A DNA stretch of 8,150 bases from Desulfobacteraceae bacterium (GCA_027031325.1 JALVRI010000623.1:1-8150), one strand, 5' to 3'. Counted from the first letter of the stretch, positions 1-6,827 are shown. Made by a program: numbers and translations. The notes: generated by a model from the sequence alone, not told the origin.

Positions 1-255
1 ACCAATCCGGCCGGCCTGAAAAGTATCGGACGCAACCTCTTCCTGGCTACCAGCGCTTCCGGAGACGCGGTAACCGGGACACCGGGAGAAGATGAATACG
101 GGACCATTGCCCAGGGGTTCCTGGAGATGAGCAACGTGAGTGTGGTCGACGAAATGGTCAAGATGATAACCGCCCAAAGGGCCTACGAGATCAACAGCAA
201 GGCGATTCAGACCGCTGACGAGATGCTCCAGGCGGCCAATAACCTGAAGCGTTGA
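1..255 (+). CDS. flgG: FlgG, flagellar distal rod protein (3' end only)
   Basis: The window opens in frame inside this gene, and 84 codons remain before a TGA stop. FlgG forms the distal rod, the drive shaft that passes through the P- and L-rings in the periplasm. The visible part carries the C-terminal signature of rod and hook proteins: a G-F-L-E-M-S-N-V segment near residues 39-46 of the fragment, followed by a VVDEMVKMITAQRAYEINSK-type amphipathic helix ending in QTADEMLQAANNLKR. In this family that helix packs with the N-terminal helix to form the inner coiled-coil D0 domain. Other rod and hook proteins share the helix, but the S-N-V-x-V-V-D-E-M spelling and the position directly before flgA point to FlgG rather than FlgF or FlgE. 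The gap to flgA is 12 nt, so both are probably in one operon. The N-terminal part lies outside the window. Confidence 0.93.
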   Translation, partial: TNPAGLKSIGRNLFLATSASGDAVTGTPGEDEYGTIAQGFLEMSNVSVVDEMVKMITAQRAYEINSKAIQTADEMLQAANNLKR

Positions 256-267
256 TGGAGGTGGCAG

Positions 268-1296
268 ATGACGCCGTGGTTGAAACTCGATCAAGGAAAA
301 TCGCTTTGGCGCCGGATGAAGATACCGGCCTTTTTGGCAAGCGCCTGCCTCATGGTCGCGGTGGGCTGGTTGCCGGCGGCGGCCTCAACTTCGTACCATG
401 GTAAGGTCCGGATAATCGCCAGGGAGAAAGTGGACCTCGACAAGAAGCGCATTTTCCTGGGAGACGTTGCCCGCATCCAAGGCGGGAGCGGAATTGCAAA
501 CGGCCGACTTTCCGGATTGTATCTTTGCCAGGCACCGGCTCTGGGTGAAACCAGGATGATCGATGCCGGGATGGTGATCCGCAGGCTGAAACAGAAAGGA
601 ATTGCCCGCGCCAACTACGTCTTGGACTTCAAACGGCCGGTCAGGGTCACCCGTCGCTGCCGGTTACTCGATCCAGAACGGGTCCGAACGGAAACCGCAA
701 ATTATCTCCGAAAGGAGCTGGGAGATATTGACGAGGTCAAAATCGTCTCGATTCAGGTCCCCAAGGCTGTAAAGCTTCCCCGGGGAAATGTTTCCCTGGT
801 AATCAAGCGGCCGCCCGGGGTCACGCTGAGGGGCAAAACAGCTCTTCAGGCCATGGTTTTGGTCAACGGCACCATGGTGCGCCGGATAAGGGTGGTGGCC
901 GATATCAGGTTGTTTGCCGAGGCGGTGGTGGTGACCCGTCCGCTTGGCAGGCGGCAACCGGTTACCCGGGACCTGGTCGCCTTGCGCAAGGTGGAGGTTA
1001 CACGTTGCTCCAAGGGTTTTTTCCGCAGTTTGAAACAGGTACTGGGGATGCGCAGTCGCTCGGCCCTGCCGATGGATACGATTCTGGCTCCGGGCATGCT
1101 GGAAGCCGTTCCAGTGGTCAAGCGGGGAGACGTGGTCAAGATGATAGCCGAGAGCAACGGCTTGAGGATCACAACCCAAGGGATTTGCCGGGAGGCCGGT
1201 GCTCCCGGACAAAGAATAAGGGTAACCAACGCCAAGTCGAGAAAAGATGTTTTTGCCGAAGTAGTAGATGCCACGACCGTAAGGGTATCTTTCTGA
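268..1296 (+). CDS. flgA: FlgA, periplasmic chaperone for P-ring assembly
   Basis: FlgA assists polymerisation of FlgI into the P-ring around the rod in the periplasm. The 342-residue product has a hydrophobic export segment at about residues 19-38 with a likely cleavage after the Ala run near 37-39. An N-terminal region follows, then an SAF-like domain at about 217-280 (AVVVTRPLGRRQPVTRDLV, then A-L-P-M-D-T-I-L) and the C-terminal FlgA module at 281-342 (V-x-R-G-D-V-V, G-x-R-I-R-V-T-N-A-K-S, ending in T-V-R-V-S-F). It is longer than the roughly 220-residue enteric FlgA, the extra length being N-terminal. The start at 268 is chosen because GGAGGT (257-262) lies 5 nt upstream. An internal ATG at 316 would give a more classical signal peptide but has no well-placed ribosome site. 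The predicted mature part holds four cysteines (87, 131, 247, 307). flgH follows after 18 nt. Confidence 0.93.
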   Translation: MTPWLKLDQGKSLWRRMKIPAFLASACLMVAVGWLPAAASTSYHGKVRIIAREKVDLDKKRIFLGDVARIQGGSGIANGRLSGLYLCQAPALGETRMIDAGMVIRRLKQKGIARANYVLDFKRPVRVTRRCRLLDPERVRTETANYLRKELGDIDEVKIVSIQVPKAVKLPRGNVSLVIKRPPGVTLRGKTALQAMVLVNGTMVRRIRVVADIRLFAEAVVVTRPLGRRQPVTRDLVALRKVEVTRCSKGFFRSLKQVLGMRSRSALPMDTILAPGMLEAVPVVKRGDVVKMIAESNGLRITTQGICREAGAPGQRIRVTNAKSRKDVFAEVVDATTVRVSF

Positions 1297-1314
1297 TCTT
1301 CAGGGAGGCAACTG

Positions 1315-2037
1315 ATGGAAAGAGTCAATACCGGATGCAAGCTTTGTCTGGCAGGGCTTTTGATAATTTTCGGGCTGACTGCCGGTTGCGGCAAGCAGAC
1401 GGCGAAGGTGGCAAAACAGGCCGTAGCCGAACAGCCCGGAAGCGCTTCCAGCGTCCCGGCCGGGGAGCCGGAAAAAAACGGTTCCCTATGGCAAGAGGGC
1501 GGCTACCTGACCTCCATGTTTGCCGACATCAAGGCCAGGAGGGTAGGTGACATCCTGACCATCAAGATAATCGAGTCGTCCAGCGCCACCAATAAAGCCA
1601 GCACCAAAACAGAGCGGGATTCGAGTCTCAGTGCCGGGCTGGCAAGTTTTTTCAACGCGGAAAAGCGTTATCCCAGCGACCAGCCGTTTTTCAACCCCTT
1701 CGGCAAAGTGGCCGGATCGATGACAAGCGAATTCGATGGGTCGGGAACCACCAAGCGCAGCGGAGCCTTGACGGCTTACATGACAGCCCGGATAAAAGAA
1801 GTCCTTCCCAATGGCAACCTGCTGATCGAAGGAAACCGCGAAGTAAGGGTGAACGATGAAAATCAGATCATTACCCTGACAGGCATAGTACGCCCAAGGG
1901 ACATATCGGCCAACAACGTAATCAAGTCCACCTATATCGCCGATGCAAGGATTTCTTACAGTGGCAGCGGGATAATCAACGAAAGGCAGAAGCCGGGATG
2001 GTTGAGTCGGCTTCTCAACAAGGTCTGGCCGTTTTAA
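1315..2037 (+). CDS. flgH: FlgH, flagellar L-ring lipoprotein
   Basis: FlgH forms the L-ring in the outer membrane, the outer part of the bushing around the rod. The 240-residue product begins with a lipoprotein signal peptide: a hydrophobic stretch at 12-23 and a lipobox L-T-A-G-C, with lipidated Cys25 as the mature N-terminus. The family core follows: G-S-L-W at 56-59, MFADIKARRVGDILTIKI from about 68, the serine- and threonine-rich segment D-G-S-G-T-T-K-R-S-G at 141-150, I-K-E-V-L-P-N-G-N-L-L-I-E-G at 160-173, and G-I-V-R-P-R-D-I near 190-197. Length is normal for the family. GGGAGG (1303-1308) sits 6 nt before the ATG. It lies between flgA and flgI as part of a ring-assembly unit. There is little doubt about the assignment. 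Confidence 0.97.
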   Translation: MERVNTGCKLCLAGLLIIFGLTAGCGKQTAKVAKQAVAEQPGSASSVPAGEPEKNGSLWQEGGYLTSMFADIKARRVGDILTIKIIESSSATNKASTKTERDSSLSAGLASFFNAEKRYPSDQPFFNPFGKVAGSMTSEFDGSGTTKRSGALTAYMTARIKEVLPNGNLLIEGNREVRVNDENQIITLTGIVRPRDISANNVIKSTYIADARISYSGSGIINERQKPGWLSRLLNKVWPF

Positions 2038-2091
2038 TAACTCAAGTATCGGGAAACCTCCCACACTGAAAGATTCAGGTTCAGGCAGACC

Positions 2092-2095
2092 GGAG
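2092..2095 (+). promoter_or_regulatory. Ribosome binding site that decides the flgI start
   Basis: GGAG lies only 1 nt before the first in-frame ATG (2097) but 10 nt before the next (2106). The first spacing is too tight for normal initiation, so this site favours 2106. A small potential hairpin (CTGAA at 2066-2070, TTCAG at 2074-2078) lies just upstream. It is too weak to call as a regulator. Confidence 0.55.
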
Positions 2096-2105
2096 AATGG
2101 GTTTC

Positions 2106-3215
2106 ATGAAATCGAAAAAACTGGTTTGGTCGGCTCTAATCTTGGCTCTGGCGATGTTCGGCCCGGGTTACTTGTGCCAGGCCGCCCGGATCAAGGATAT
2201 CGTTTCCATCAAGGGGGTTCGCAACAACCAGCTGGTAGGCTACGGGCTGGTTGTCGGCCTGGATGGAACCGGAGATGGCAAAAAAGCGCGCTTTACCATC
2301 CAGTCGATGGTGAGCATGCTTGAAAAGATGGGTGTCACGGTAGATGCCGGCGAAATCAAGGTCTCCAACGTCGCGGCCGTAATGGTCACAGCCACCTTGC
2401 CCCCTTTTGCCAGGGCCGGTTCGAGGATAGACGCCCTTGTCAGTTCAATCGGCGATGCCAAAAGTCTCCAGGGGGGTACCTTGTTAATGACCCCCTTGAA
2501 GGGGGCCAACGGGCGGATTTATGCGGTTGCCCAGGGACCGGTGAATACAGGCGGGTTCTCTGCCGCCGGCTCCGGAAGCAGTGTCCAGAAAAATTTTCCA
2601 ACCGTGGGCAGGGTGATCAACGGGGCCCTGGTTGAAAGGGAAATCGATACCGGTTTCATAAAGCGCGACCACTTGACGCTGGCTCTGCATAACCCTGATT
2701 TCACCACCGCCTATCGCGTGGCCGACACTATCAACAAACACTTCATGATGCCGCTGGCCAAGGCCGTCGATGCCGGTACCCTGTCGCTGAAAGTTCCAAA
2801 AAGCTTCGGCGGGAATCCGGTGGCACTGGTGGCGGCCATTGAATCCCTGGAGGTGGAGCCCGACGCCCATGCCAAGGTGGTCATCAACGAACGAACCGGA
2901 ACAGTGGTAATGGGTGAAAACGTCAGGATATCGACCATAGCCATCGCCCACGGAAATCTTTCCATCGTCATCAAGGAGAATTCCAACGTTTCCCAACCCT
3001 TGCCTTTCAGCAAGGGTAAAACCGTCGTAACCCCCAACACCGACATATCGGTCAAGGAAGGCCACCGCCAGCTGGTTGTAATCCCCAAGGGGGTAAGCAT
3101 CGGAGACGTTGTCCGGGCCCTCAATGCCCTGGGAGTATCCCCCAGGGACCTGATTGCCATCTTCCAGGCCATAAAAGCAGCCGGAGCCTTGCAGGCTGAT
3201 CTGGAGGTGATCTGA
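2106..3215 (+). CDS. flgI: FlgI, flagellar P-ring protein
   Basis: FlgI polymerises into the P-ring around the distal rod in the peptidoglycan layer, with FlgA as its chaperone. From the start at 2106 the product has 369 residues, and an alternative start at 2097 adds three. The signal peptide is M-K-S-K-K followed by a hydrophobic core, with likely cleavage after Ala26. The mature chain then starts A-R-I-K-D-I, matching the usual FlgI mature start. Family motifs are clear: GVRNNQLVGYGLVVGLDGTG at about 37-56, F-T-I-Q-S-M-V-S-M-L-E, V-S-N-V-A-A-V-M-V-T-A-T-L-P-P-F, S-I-G-D-A-K-S-L-Q-G-G-T-L-L-M-T-P-L, and the C-terminal G-V-S-P-R-D-L-I-A-I-F-Q-A-I-K-A-A-G-A-L. The only cysteine lies in the signal peptide. 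The 68-nt leader is the longest gap between the ring genes. The stop overlaps the flgJ start by one base (TGATG). Confidence 0.96.
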   Translation: MKSKKLVWSALILALAMFGPGYLCQAARIKDIVSIKGVRNNQLVGYGLVVGLDGTGDGKKARFTIQSMVSMLEKMGVTVDAGEIKVSNVAAVMVTATLPPFARAGSRIDALVSSIGDAKSLQGGTLLMTPLKGANGRIYAVAQGPVNTGGFSAAGSGSSVQKNFPTVGRVINGALVEREIDTGFIKRDHLTLALHNPDFTTAYRVADTINKHFMMPLAKAVDAGTLSLKVPKSFGGNPVALVAAIESLEVEPDAHAKVVINERTGTVVMGENVRISTIAIAHGNLSIVIKENSNVSQPLPFSKGKTVVTPNTDISVKEGHRQLVVIPKGVSIGDVVRALNALGVSPRDLIAIFQAIKAAGALQADLEVI

Positions 3216-3604
3216 TGCCGGAAACTATGATTGTCGGCAAGGCAGGCCAAGGCCCAAAGCCTGCCCGCCCTGTCCAGCCAAAAGGTGACGGGCGTAAGCG
3301 ACTCGAGCTTGCCTGTCGCCGGATGGAGTCGATTTTTCTGGAGTATATGCTCGGTCAGATGCGCAAGACCGTGCCCCGGGAGGGAATAATCGGCACCAGT
3401 AACGCCATGCAGCTTTACCAGAGCCTTTACGACCAGGAGCTGAGCAGGGAGCTGAGCCGCCGGAAAAGCCTGGGGCTGGCTGAAATGATAAAACAACAGC
3501 TATTGCGAGACCAGCCAGGAGAGATGAAAAAAACGAACCTTAACGCTAAAGTTTCAAAAAGGGCTGCCGATAAAAAAATCGGTAGACCTGCCTGCGTTGA
3601 TTGA
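3215..3604 (+). CDS. flgJ: FlgJ-type rod-binding protein, single-domain form
   Basis: The 129-residue product matches the N-terminal rod-binding domain of FlgJ, which caps or scaffolds the growing rod in the periplasm. The domain spans about residues 27-97: L-x-x-A-C-R-x-M-E-S-I-F-L-E-Y-M-L-G-Q-M-R-K-T-V-P, then I-I-G-T-S-N-A-M-Q-L-Y-Q-S-L-Y-D-Q-E-L-S, then G-L-A-E-M-I-K-Q-Q-L. The peptidoglycan hydrolase domain found at the C-terminus of enteric FlgJ (a protein of about 310 residues) is absent. The frame ends cleanly at TGA with flgM following, so this is a genuine short form, not a truncation. Residues 103-129 form a lysine-rich tail unlike the domain, and its codons contain the sigma-28 promoter for flgM. 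GGAGGT (3203-3208) inside flgI lies 6 nt upstream, and the start overlaps the flgI stop, so translation is probably coupled. Confidence 0.88.
   Translation: MPETMIVGKAGQGPKPARPVQPKGDGRKRLELACRRMESIFLEYMLGQMRKTVPREGIIGTSNAMQLYQSLYDQELSRELSRRKSLGLAEMIKQQLLRDQPGEMKKTNLNAKVSKRAADKKIGRPACVD
3547..3573 (+). promoter_or_regulatory. Sigma-28 (FliA) promoter for flgMNKL
   Basis: TAAAGTTT at 3547-3554 and GCCGATAA at 3566-3573 are separated by exactly 11 nt (3555-3565). Both boxes and the spacer length are identical to the enteric sigma-28 consensus. The promoter sits in the last codons of flgJ, where the -35 box lies over residues A-K-V and the -10 box over A-D-K, and points at flgM. Transcription would start near 3580, giving a leader of roughly 70 nt before the flgM ATG at 3649. 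Placement ahead of an anti-sigma-28 gene and hook-associated genes is what late flagellar regulation predicts. The match is seen directly. Activity and the exact start point are inferred. Confidence 0.9.
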
Positions 3605-3648
3605 GGCCGGTCACGTAAAGGTAAAAAACCCCAAGAGGAGGAATCCTG

Positions 3649-3978
3649 ATGAAAATAGACGAGCGCACCCAACCGATTCCGCTCAAGGCTTACAAGTCCT
3701 TTGCAGGCGGCCGGTCCGTGGCAGGCCGGCAAGGGCGTATGCCCCGTTCCGGAGACACGAGTGACAAGGTTGATTTGTCTATCCACAGTCGTAGGGTTCA
3801 GCAGGCGGCCGGAGATCTTAAACAAATGCCCGATGTCCGCCGGGAACTGGTTGCAAAGGTGAAATCGGCGGTTGAAGACGGAACGTACCGCATCGAGCCG
3901 CAAAAAGTTGCCAGGGCGATGCTGAAAGAAGGGTTCGAAAACCAGATCATCATGCGTAAAATCGATGTGATGGCATAA
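3649..3978 (+). CDS. flgM: FlgM, anti-sigma-28 factor
   Basis: FlgM binds and blocks the flagellar sigma factor FliA in the cytoplasm until the hook is complete, when it is exported and late genes switch on. The 109-residue product has the family pattern in its second half: D-K-V-D-L-S at 39-44, then Q-M-P-D-V-R-R-E-L-V-A-K-V-K-S-A-V-E-D-G-T-Y-R-I at 59-82, and K-V-A-R-A-M-L-K-E-G at 86-95. This is the sigma-binding helical region. The first 38 residues are polar, basic and poor in conserved features, as expected of the flexible export end. Length is at the upper end for the family. GAGGAGG (3635-3641) lies 7 nt before the ATG. An exact sigma-28 promoter lies upstream, so FlgM probably limits its own transcription. 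flgN follows after 14 nt. Confidence 0.93.
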   Translation: MKIDERTQPIPLKAYKSFAGGRSVAGRQGRMPRSGDTSDKVDLSIHSRRVQQAAGDLKQMPDVRRELVAKVKSAVEDGTYRIEPQKVARAMLKEGFENQIIMRKIDVMA

Positions 3979-3982
3979 AGGA
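3978..3982 (+). promoter_or_regulatory. Ribosome binding site that decides the flgN start
   Basis: AAGGA begins at the last base of the flgM stop codon. A possible TTG start at 3984 is 1 nt away, too close for normal use. ATG at 3993 is 10 nt away and is therefore preferred. Confidence 0.5.
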
Positions 3983-3992
3983 TTTGGCCGTT

Positions 3993-4526
3993 ATGGGTGA
4001 TAGGGAAAAGACCCGGGAATCGGGAATCGAAGCCGCAGAGCAATTGCTTACGGTTTTGCAAGAGCAACAACGCCGGGCCTCGAAACTGTTGGAGATGACC
4101 ATAAGGGAACGAGAGGCGGTCCTGGACAACGATATCGGAAAGCTTGCCGAAATCAATGCCAACAAGGTTGCCGATCTTGAACGTTTCAAGCGGATCGCTC
4201 GGCAATCCAAACGGGAAATGGGCCGGGTGGCTGCCTGGATCGGGATTGAGCCGGGACCGGACACGACCTTGCGCCAAATAATCGCGCTGCTTGAAGAGCC
4301 GCTGTCAACCGAGCTGGACAAGGCCCGATCGATGCTTAAAAATACTTTGCTCCAGCTCAGGCACAGCAACCGGACCAACCGGATGTTGCTGAACCAATGC
4401 CTGGAACTGGTCAGCCAAAGCACGATGATGCTGGAACAGCTTTTCAATCCACCCGCGGTGTATGGCAAGGACGGCAACTCGCAAAACGGTATCCATGAAG
4501 GAGCCCTGGTCAGTAACGTGGCCTGA
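3993..4526 (+). CDS. flgN: FlgN, export chaperone for FlgK and FlgL
   Basis: FlgN is a small cytoplasmic chaperone that holds the hook-associated proteins FlgK and FlgL and brings them to the flagellar export gate. The product (177 residues from the ATG at 3993, or 180 from a TTG at 3984) is almost wholly helical and charged, with coiled-coil character at about 8-80 (L-L-T-V-L-Q-E-Q-Q-R-R, E-R-E-A-V-L-D-N-D-I-G-K-L-A-E-I-N). The C-terminal part has the family-like pattern L-x-x-S-N-R-T-N-R-M-L-L-N-Q-C-L-E-L-V followed by V-Y-G-K-D-G-N. Sequence conservation is low in this family, so the call leans partly on position: it lies directly after flgM and 12 nt before flgK, the classical flgM-flgN pairing next to its client genes. 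No membrane segment or signal peptide is visible. Confidence 0.85.
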   Translation: MGDREKTRESGIEAAEQLLTVLQEQQRRASKLLEMTIREREAVLDNDIGKLAEINANKVADLERFKRIARQSKREMGRVAAWIGIEPGPDTTLRQIIALLEEPLSTELDKARSMLKNTLLQLRHSNRTNRMLLNQCLELVSQSTMMLEQLFNPPAVYGKDGNSQNGIHEGALVSNVA

Positions 4527-4538
4527 GAGGGGGTTGGC

Positions 4539-5930
4539 ATGCCCAATATCTACGGAATGATGGACGTGGGGCGGACTGCGCTCATCAGCCATCAAAAAGC
4601 CATCGATATAATCGGAAACAACATCGCAAATGCCAATACCCCCGGCTACTCACGCCAAAGGGTCAACCTGGAACAGAACGCACCGGTGCGCTATCAAGGC
4701 GGCACCATGAGTACCGGAGTCCATGCCAAACAACGCATCCAGCGGGCTTACGACCAGTTTCTGGCGGCTCAAATCACCGACCAGAAAGAGGGGCTCGGGC
4801 GGTGGACAGCCCAGAAGGAAGCTTTGGAAAAAGCAGAACTCATGTTCGATGAAACCAGCGGTTACGGCCTTAACAAGGCTTTTTCGGAATTTTGGAACGC
4901 CTGGCAGGACCTGTCCAACAATCCAACCGGTCACGTGGAACGTGTAACCGTGGTTTCCAGGGGCCAGAACTTGGCGGAAACCTTCAAAAAGCTGCGACAG
5001 GACCTGGTTTCCGTCCAGGAGGATGCCGATGACCGGATCGCTGATCTCGTGGACGAAATAAATACGATCGCCGAACAAATAGCCGACCTCAACGGCAAGA
5101 TAACCCGGGTTGAAGTGTCGGGACATGCAGCCAACGATTATCGTGATGAACGCGATCTGCTCCTCAACAAGTTGGCCGACATGGTCGAAATCAACAGCTT
5201 TGAAGACGGTGACGGCAACATCATAATCAGTGTGGGTGATGGAAAACCATTGGTGGACGGAGGCCGGTCATGGTCTTTGACCACCGGCGTCAATGCATCG
5301 GGCTACCAGGATGTTTACTGGGTCGATAGCAGCGCTAGCAATGTAAACATAACCGGCGATATCGATTCGGGCCGCCTCAAAGGATGGATCCAGTCCAGGG
5401 ATTCGCTGATCGCCGGTTATATCACAAAGATAGACACCCTGGCCTCGACGGTGATAAGCCGGGTAAACGCCTTGCACGGGGCCGGCTATGGCCTCGATGG
5501 TTCCCAGAACGATTTTTTTTCCGGCTCCAGTGCTTCTGACATGGCCGTAAACTCCGCCGTGGTATCGGATGTCAACCTGGTGGCGGCCGCCGGCACCAGC
5601 GCCGGGTTGCCGGGCGACAACAGCACCGCCATAGCCATTGCCGCCTTGCAGGAGTCGCTGACCATGTCTTCCGGGACGACCACATTCGACGGTTACTATG
5701 ATTCCCTGGTAAGCGACGTGGGCGCAGACACACGGGATGCCGCGGTAAACTTGCAGCATCAGGATTCGATGATAACGCGGCTGGAGGCATACCGTGAACA
5801 GGTGGCAGGGGTGTCTCTGGACGAAGAGATGGTGGAACTGATCCAGGCCCAGCATGCTTACAACGCAGCGGCCAAGTTGATTACTTCGGCCGATGAGATG
5901 ATGGCGACCCTTATCGGAATGGTCAGGTAA
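4539..5930 (+). CDS. flgK: FlgK, hook-associated protein 1
   Basis: FlgK is the first junction protein between hook and filament, exported through the flagellar channel with FlgN. The 463-residue product has the axial-protein N-terminus: NIYGMMDVGRTALISHQKA followed by I-I-G-N-N-I-A-N-A-N-T-P-G-Y-S-R-Q at about 24-40. The C-terminal helix at about 426-463 (S-L-D-E-E-M-V-E-L-I-Q-A-Q-H-A-Y-N-A-A-A-K-L-I-T-S-A-D-E-M-M) is the matching D0 half. A coiled segment lies near 150-205 (D-D-R-I-A-D-L-V-D-E-I-N-T-I-A-E-Q-I). At 463 residues it is shorter than the 547-residue enteric protein, and the shortening falls in the variable surface-exposed middle. There is no cleaved signal peptide, as expected for type III export. 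The ribosome site GAGAGGGGG (4525-4533) overlaps the flgN stop, suggesting coupled translation. Confidence 0.96.
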   Translation: MPNIYGMMDVGRTALISHQKAIDIIGNNIANANTPGYSRQRVNLEQNAPVRYQGGTMSTGVHAKQRIQRAYDQFLAAQITDQKEGLGRWTAQKEALEKAELMFDETSGYGLNKAFSEFWNAWQDLSNNPTGHVERVTVVSRGQNLAETFKKLRQDLVSVQEDADDRIADLVDEINTIAEQIADLNGKITRVEVSGHAANDYRDERDLLLNKLADMVEINSFEDGDGNIIISVGDGKPLVDGGRSWSLTTGVNASGYQDVYWVDSSASNVNITGDIDSGRLKGWIQSRDSLIAGYITKIDTLASTVISRVNALHGAGYGLDGSQNDFFSGSSASDMAVNSAVVSDVNLVAAAGTSAGLPGDNSTAIAIAALQESLTMSSGTTTFDGYYDSLVSDVGADTRDAAVNLQHQDSMITRLEAYREQVAGVSLDEEMVELIQAQHAYNAAAKLITSADEMMATLIGMVR

Positions 5931-5956
5931 GCCGGGGACCGCAGACGGAGAAGACA

Positions 5957-6817
5957 ATGCGTATCAGCAACAAGCAGATGGCCGAAAATCTTAAGCACAG
6001 GATTTATCAACAGGTCAGCCAAATCCTGGCAAGCCAGACCAAAATCACCACAGGTAAAAAGATCAACAAGCTTTCCGACGATCCGGTCGCCATGGGGCGC
6101 ATCCTGGAATATCGCAGCTCAATTTCCAGGATGGAACAATACAAGCGCAACATCTCCCTCGGCAAAAACCACCTGGAGGCCGTAGATGGCATCCTGGAAG
6201 CCGTTTCCGAGTTGATCGACCAGGCCAAGGATATCGCCGCCAACCCGGATCCTGATCTCAGTACCTCACAGGCAAGTCAGGTAGCCAATATTCGCCAGCA
6301 GATCCTGCAGTTTGCAAACTCCAAGCACAATGGGAATTATATCTTCTCGGGCCACCAGACCGACACGGCCCCCTTCAATTCCGCCGGAACCTACCAGGGC
6401 GATTCAGGTACCCGTGACGTGGTCATCGGCCAGGGCATGACGGTAAACATAGAGGCCGATGGCAGCGAGATTTTCCAGGGCAGCCAGGATGTCTTCCAGG
6501 TCTTGGATGACCTCCAAACGGCCATCCTGGCCAATAACAAGCCCAACATCAAGACCCAGTTGTCAAACCTCCAGGATGTCCTGGAACAGCTGAACGGGAT
6601 TCGCGCCGAGAATGCGGTCCAGGCCAAGCGGATGGAAACCGCCGAAAACCACTGGGCAAGCTTCAAGGTCAACATGGAAGAGATGTTGTCCCGCACCCAG
6701 GACGCGGACCTGGCCGAAGCGGTGATCGACCTCAAGGTCCAGAAAACAGCCTACGAGGCGTCTTTGGCCACAGGCTCCATGATCATCCAGCCCAGCCTGA
6801 TAGATTTTCTGCGCTGA
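5957..6817 (+). CDS. flgL: FlgL, hook-associated protein 3
   Basis: FlgL is the second junction protein, sitting between FlgK and the flagellin filament. The 286-residue product begins M-R-I-S-N-K-Q-M and carries the flagellin-like N-terminal helix with T-K-I-T-T-G-K-K-I-N-K-L-S-D-D-P-V-A-M-G-R-I-L at about 28-50. The segment G-N-Y-I-F-S-G-H-Q-T-D-T-A-P-F at 126-140 is characteristic of FlgL rather than flagellin. The C-terminal helix contains S-R-T-Q-D-A-D-L-A-E-A-V-I-D-L-K and ends in S-L-I-D-F-L-R. The protein is slightly shorter than the 317-residue enteric one. GGAG (5947-5950) lies 6 nt before the ATG and 26 nt separate it from flgK. It is the last gene of the plus-strand unit and converges with motB. 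Confidence 0.96.
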   Translation: MRISNKQMAENLKHRIYQQVSQILASQTKITTGKKINKLSDDPVAMGRILEYRSSISRMEQYKRNISLGKNHLEAVDGILEAVSELIDQAKDIAANPDPDLSTSQASQVANIRQQILQFANSKHNGNYIFSGHQTDTAPFNSAGTYQGDSGTRDVVIGQGMTVNIEADGSEIFQGSQDVFQVLDDLQTAILANNKPNIKTQLSNLQDVLEQLNGIRAENAVQAKRMETAENHWASFKVNMEEMLSRTQDADLAEAVIDLKVQKTAYEASLATGSMIIQPSLIDFLR

Positions 6818-6827
6818 TTTGTTGCAA

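Noticed and set aside
664..1212. Long open frame on the minus strand opposite flgA
   Set aside because: It lies wholly within flgA, has no recognisable protein features and no ribosome site supporting it; it is a shadow of a GC-rich coding strand.
2066..2078. Hairpin CTGAA-AGA-TTCAG in the flgH-flgI gap
   Set aside because: Only 5 bp with a 3-nt loop and AT-containing stem; no T-run and no known regulatory motif, so chance is the likelier cause.
2074..2085. Tandem TTCAGG repeat upstream of flgI
   Set aside because: Two copies of six bases only; too short to be a meaningful repeat.
2711..3496. 261-codon open frame on the minus strand opposite flgI and flgJ
   Set aside because: The plus-strand genes there are certain from family motifs, and the antisense product shows no domain or signal pattern.
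3572..3578. Run of seven A as a frameshift site in flgJ
   Set aside because: It falls in the non-conserved tail and next to the -10 box, so slippage would little affect the protein; no alternative downstream product is evident.
4166..4176. GCCGAT-like -10 sequence inside flgN
   Set aside because: No TAAAG-type -35 box at the right distance; the bases are explained by codons for Ala-Asp.
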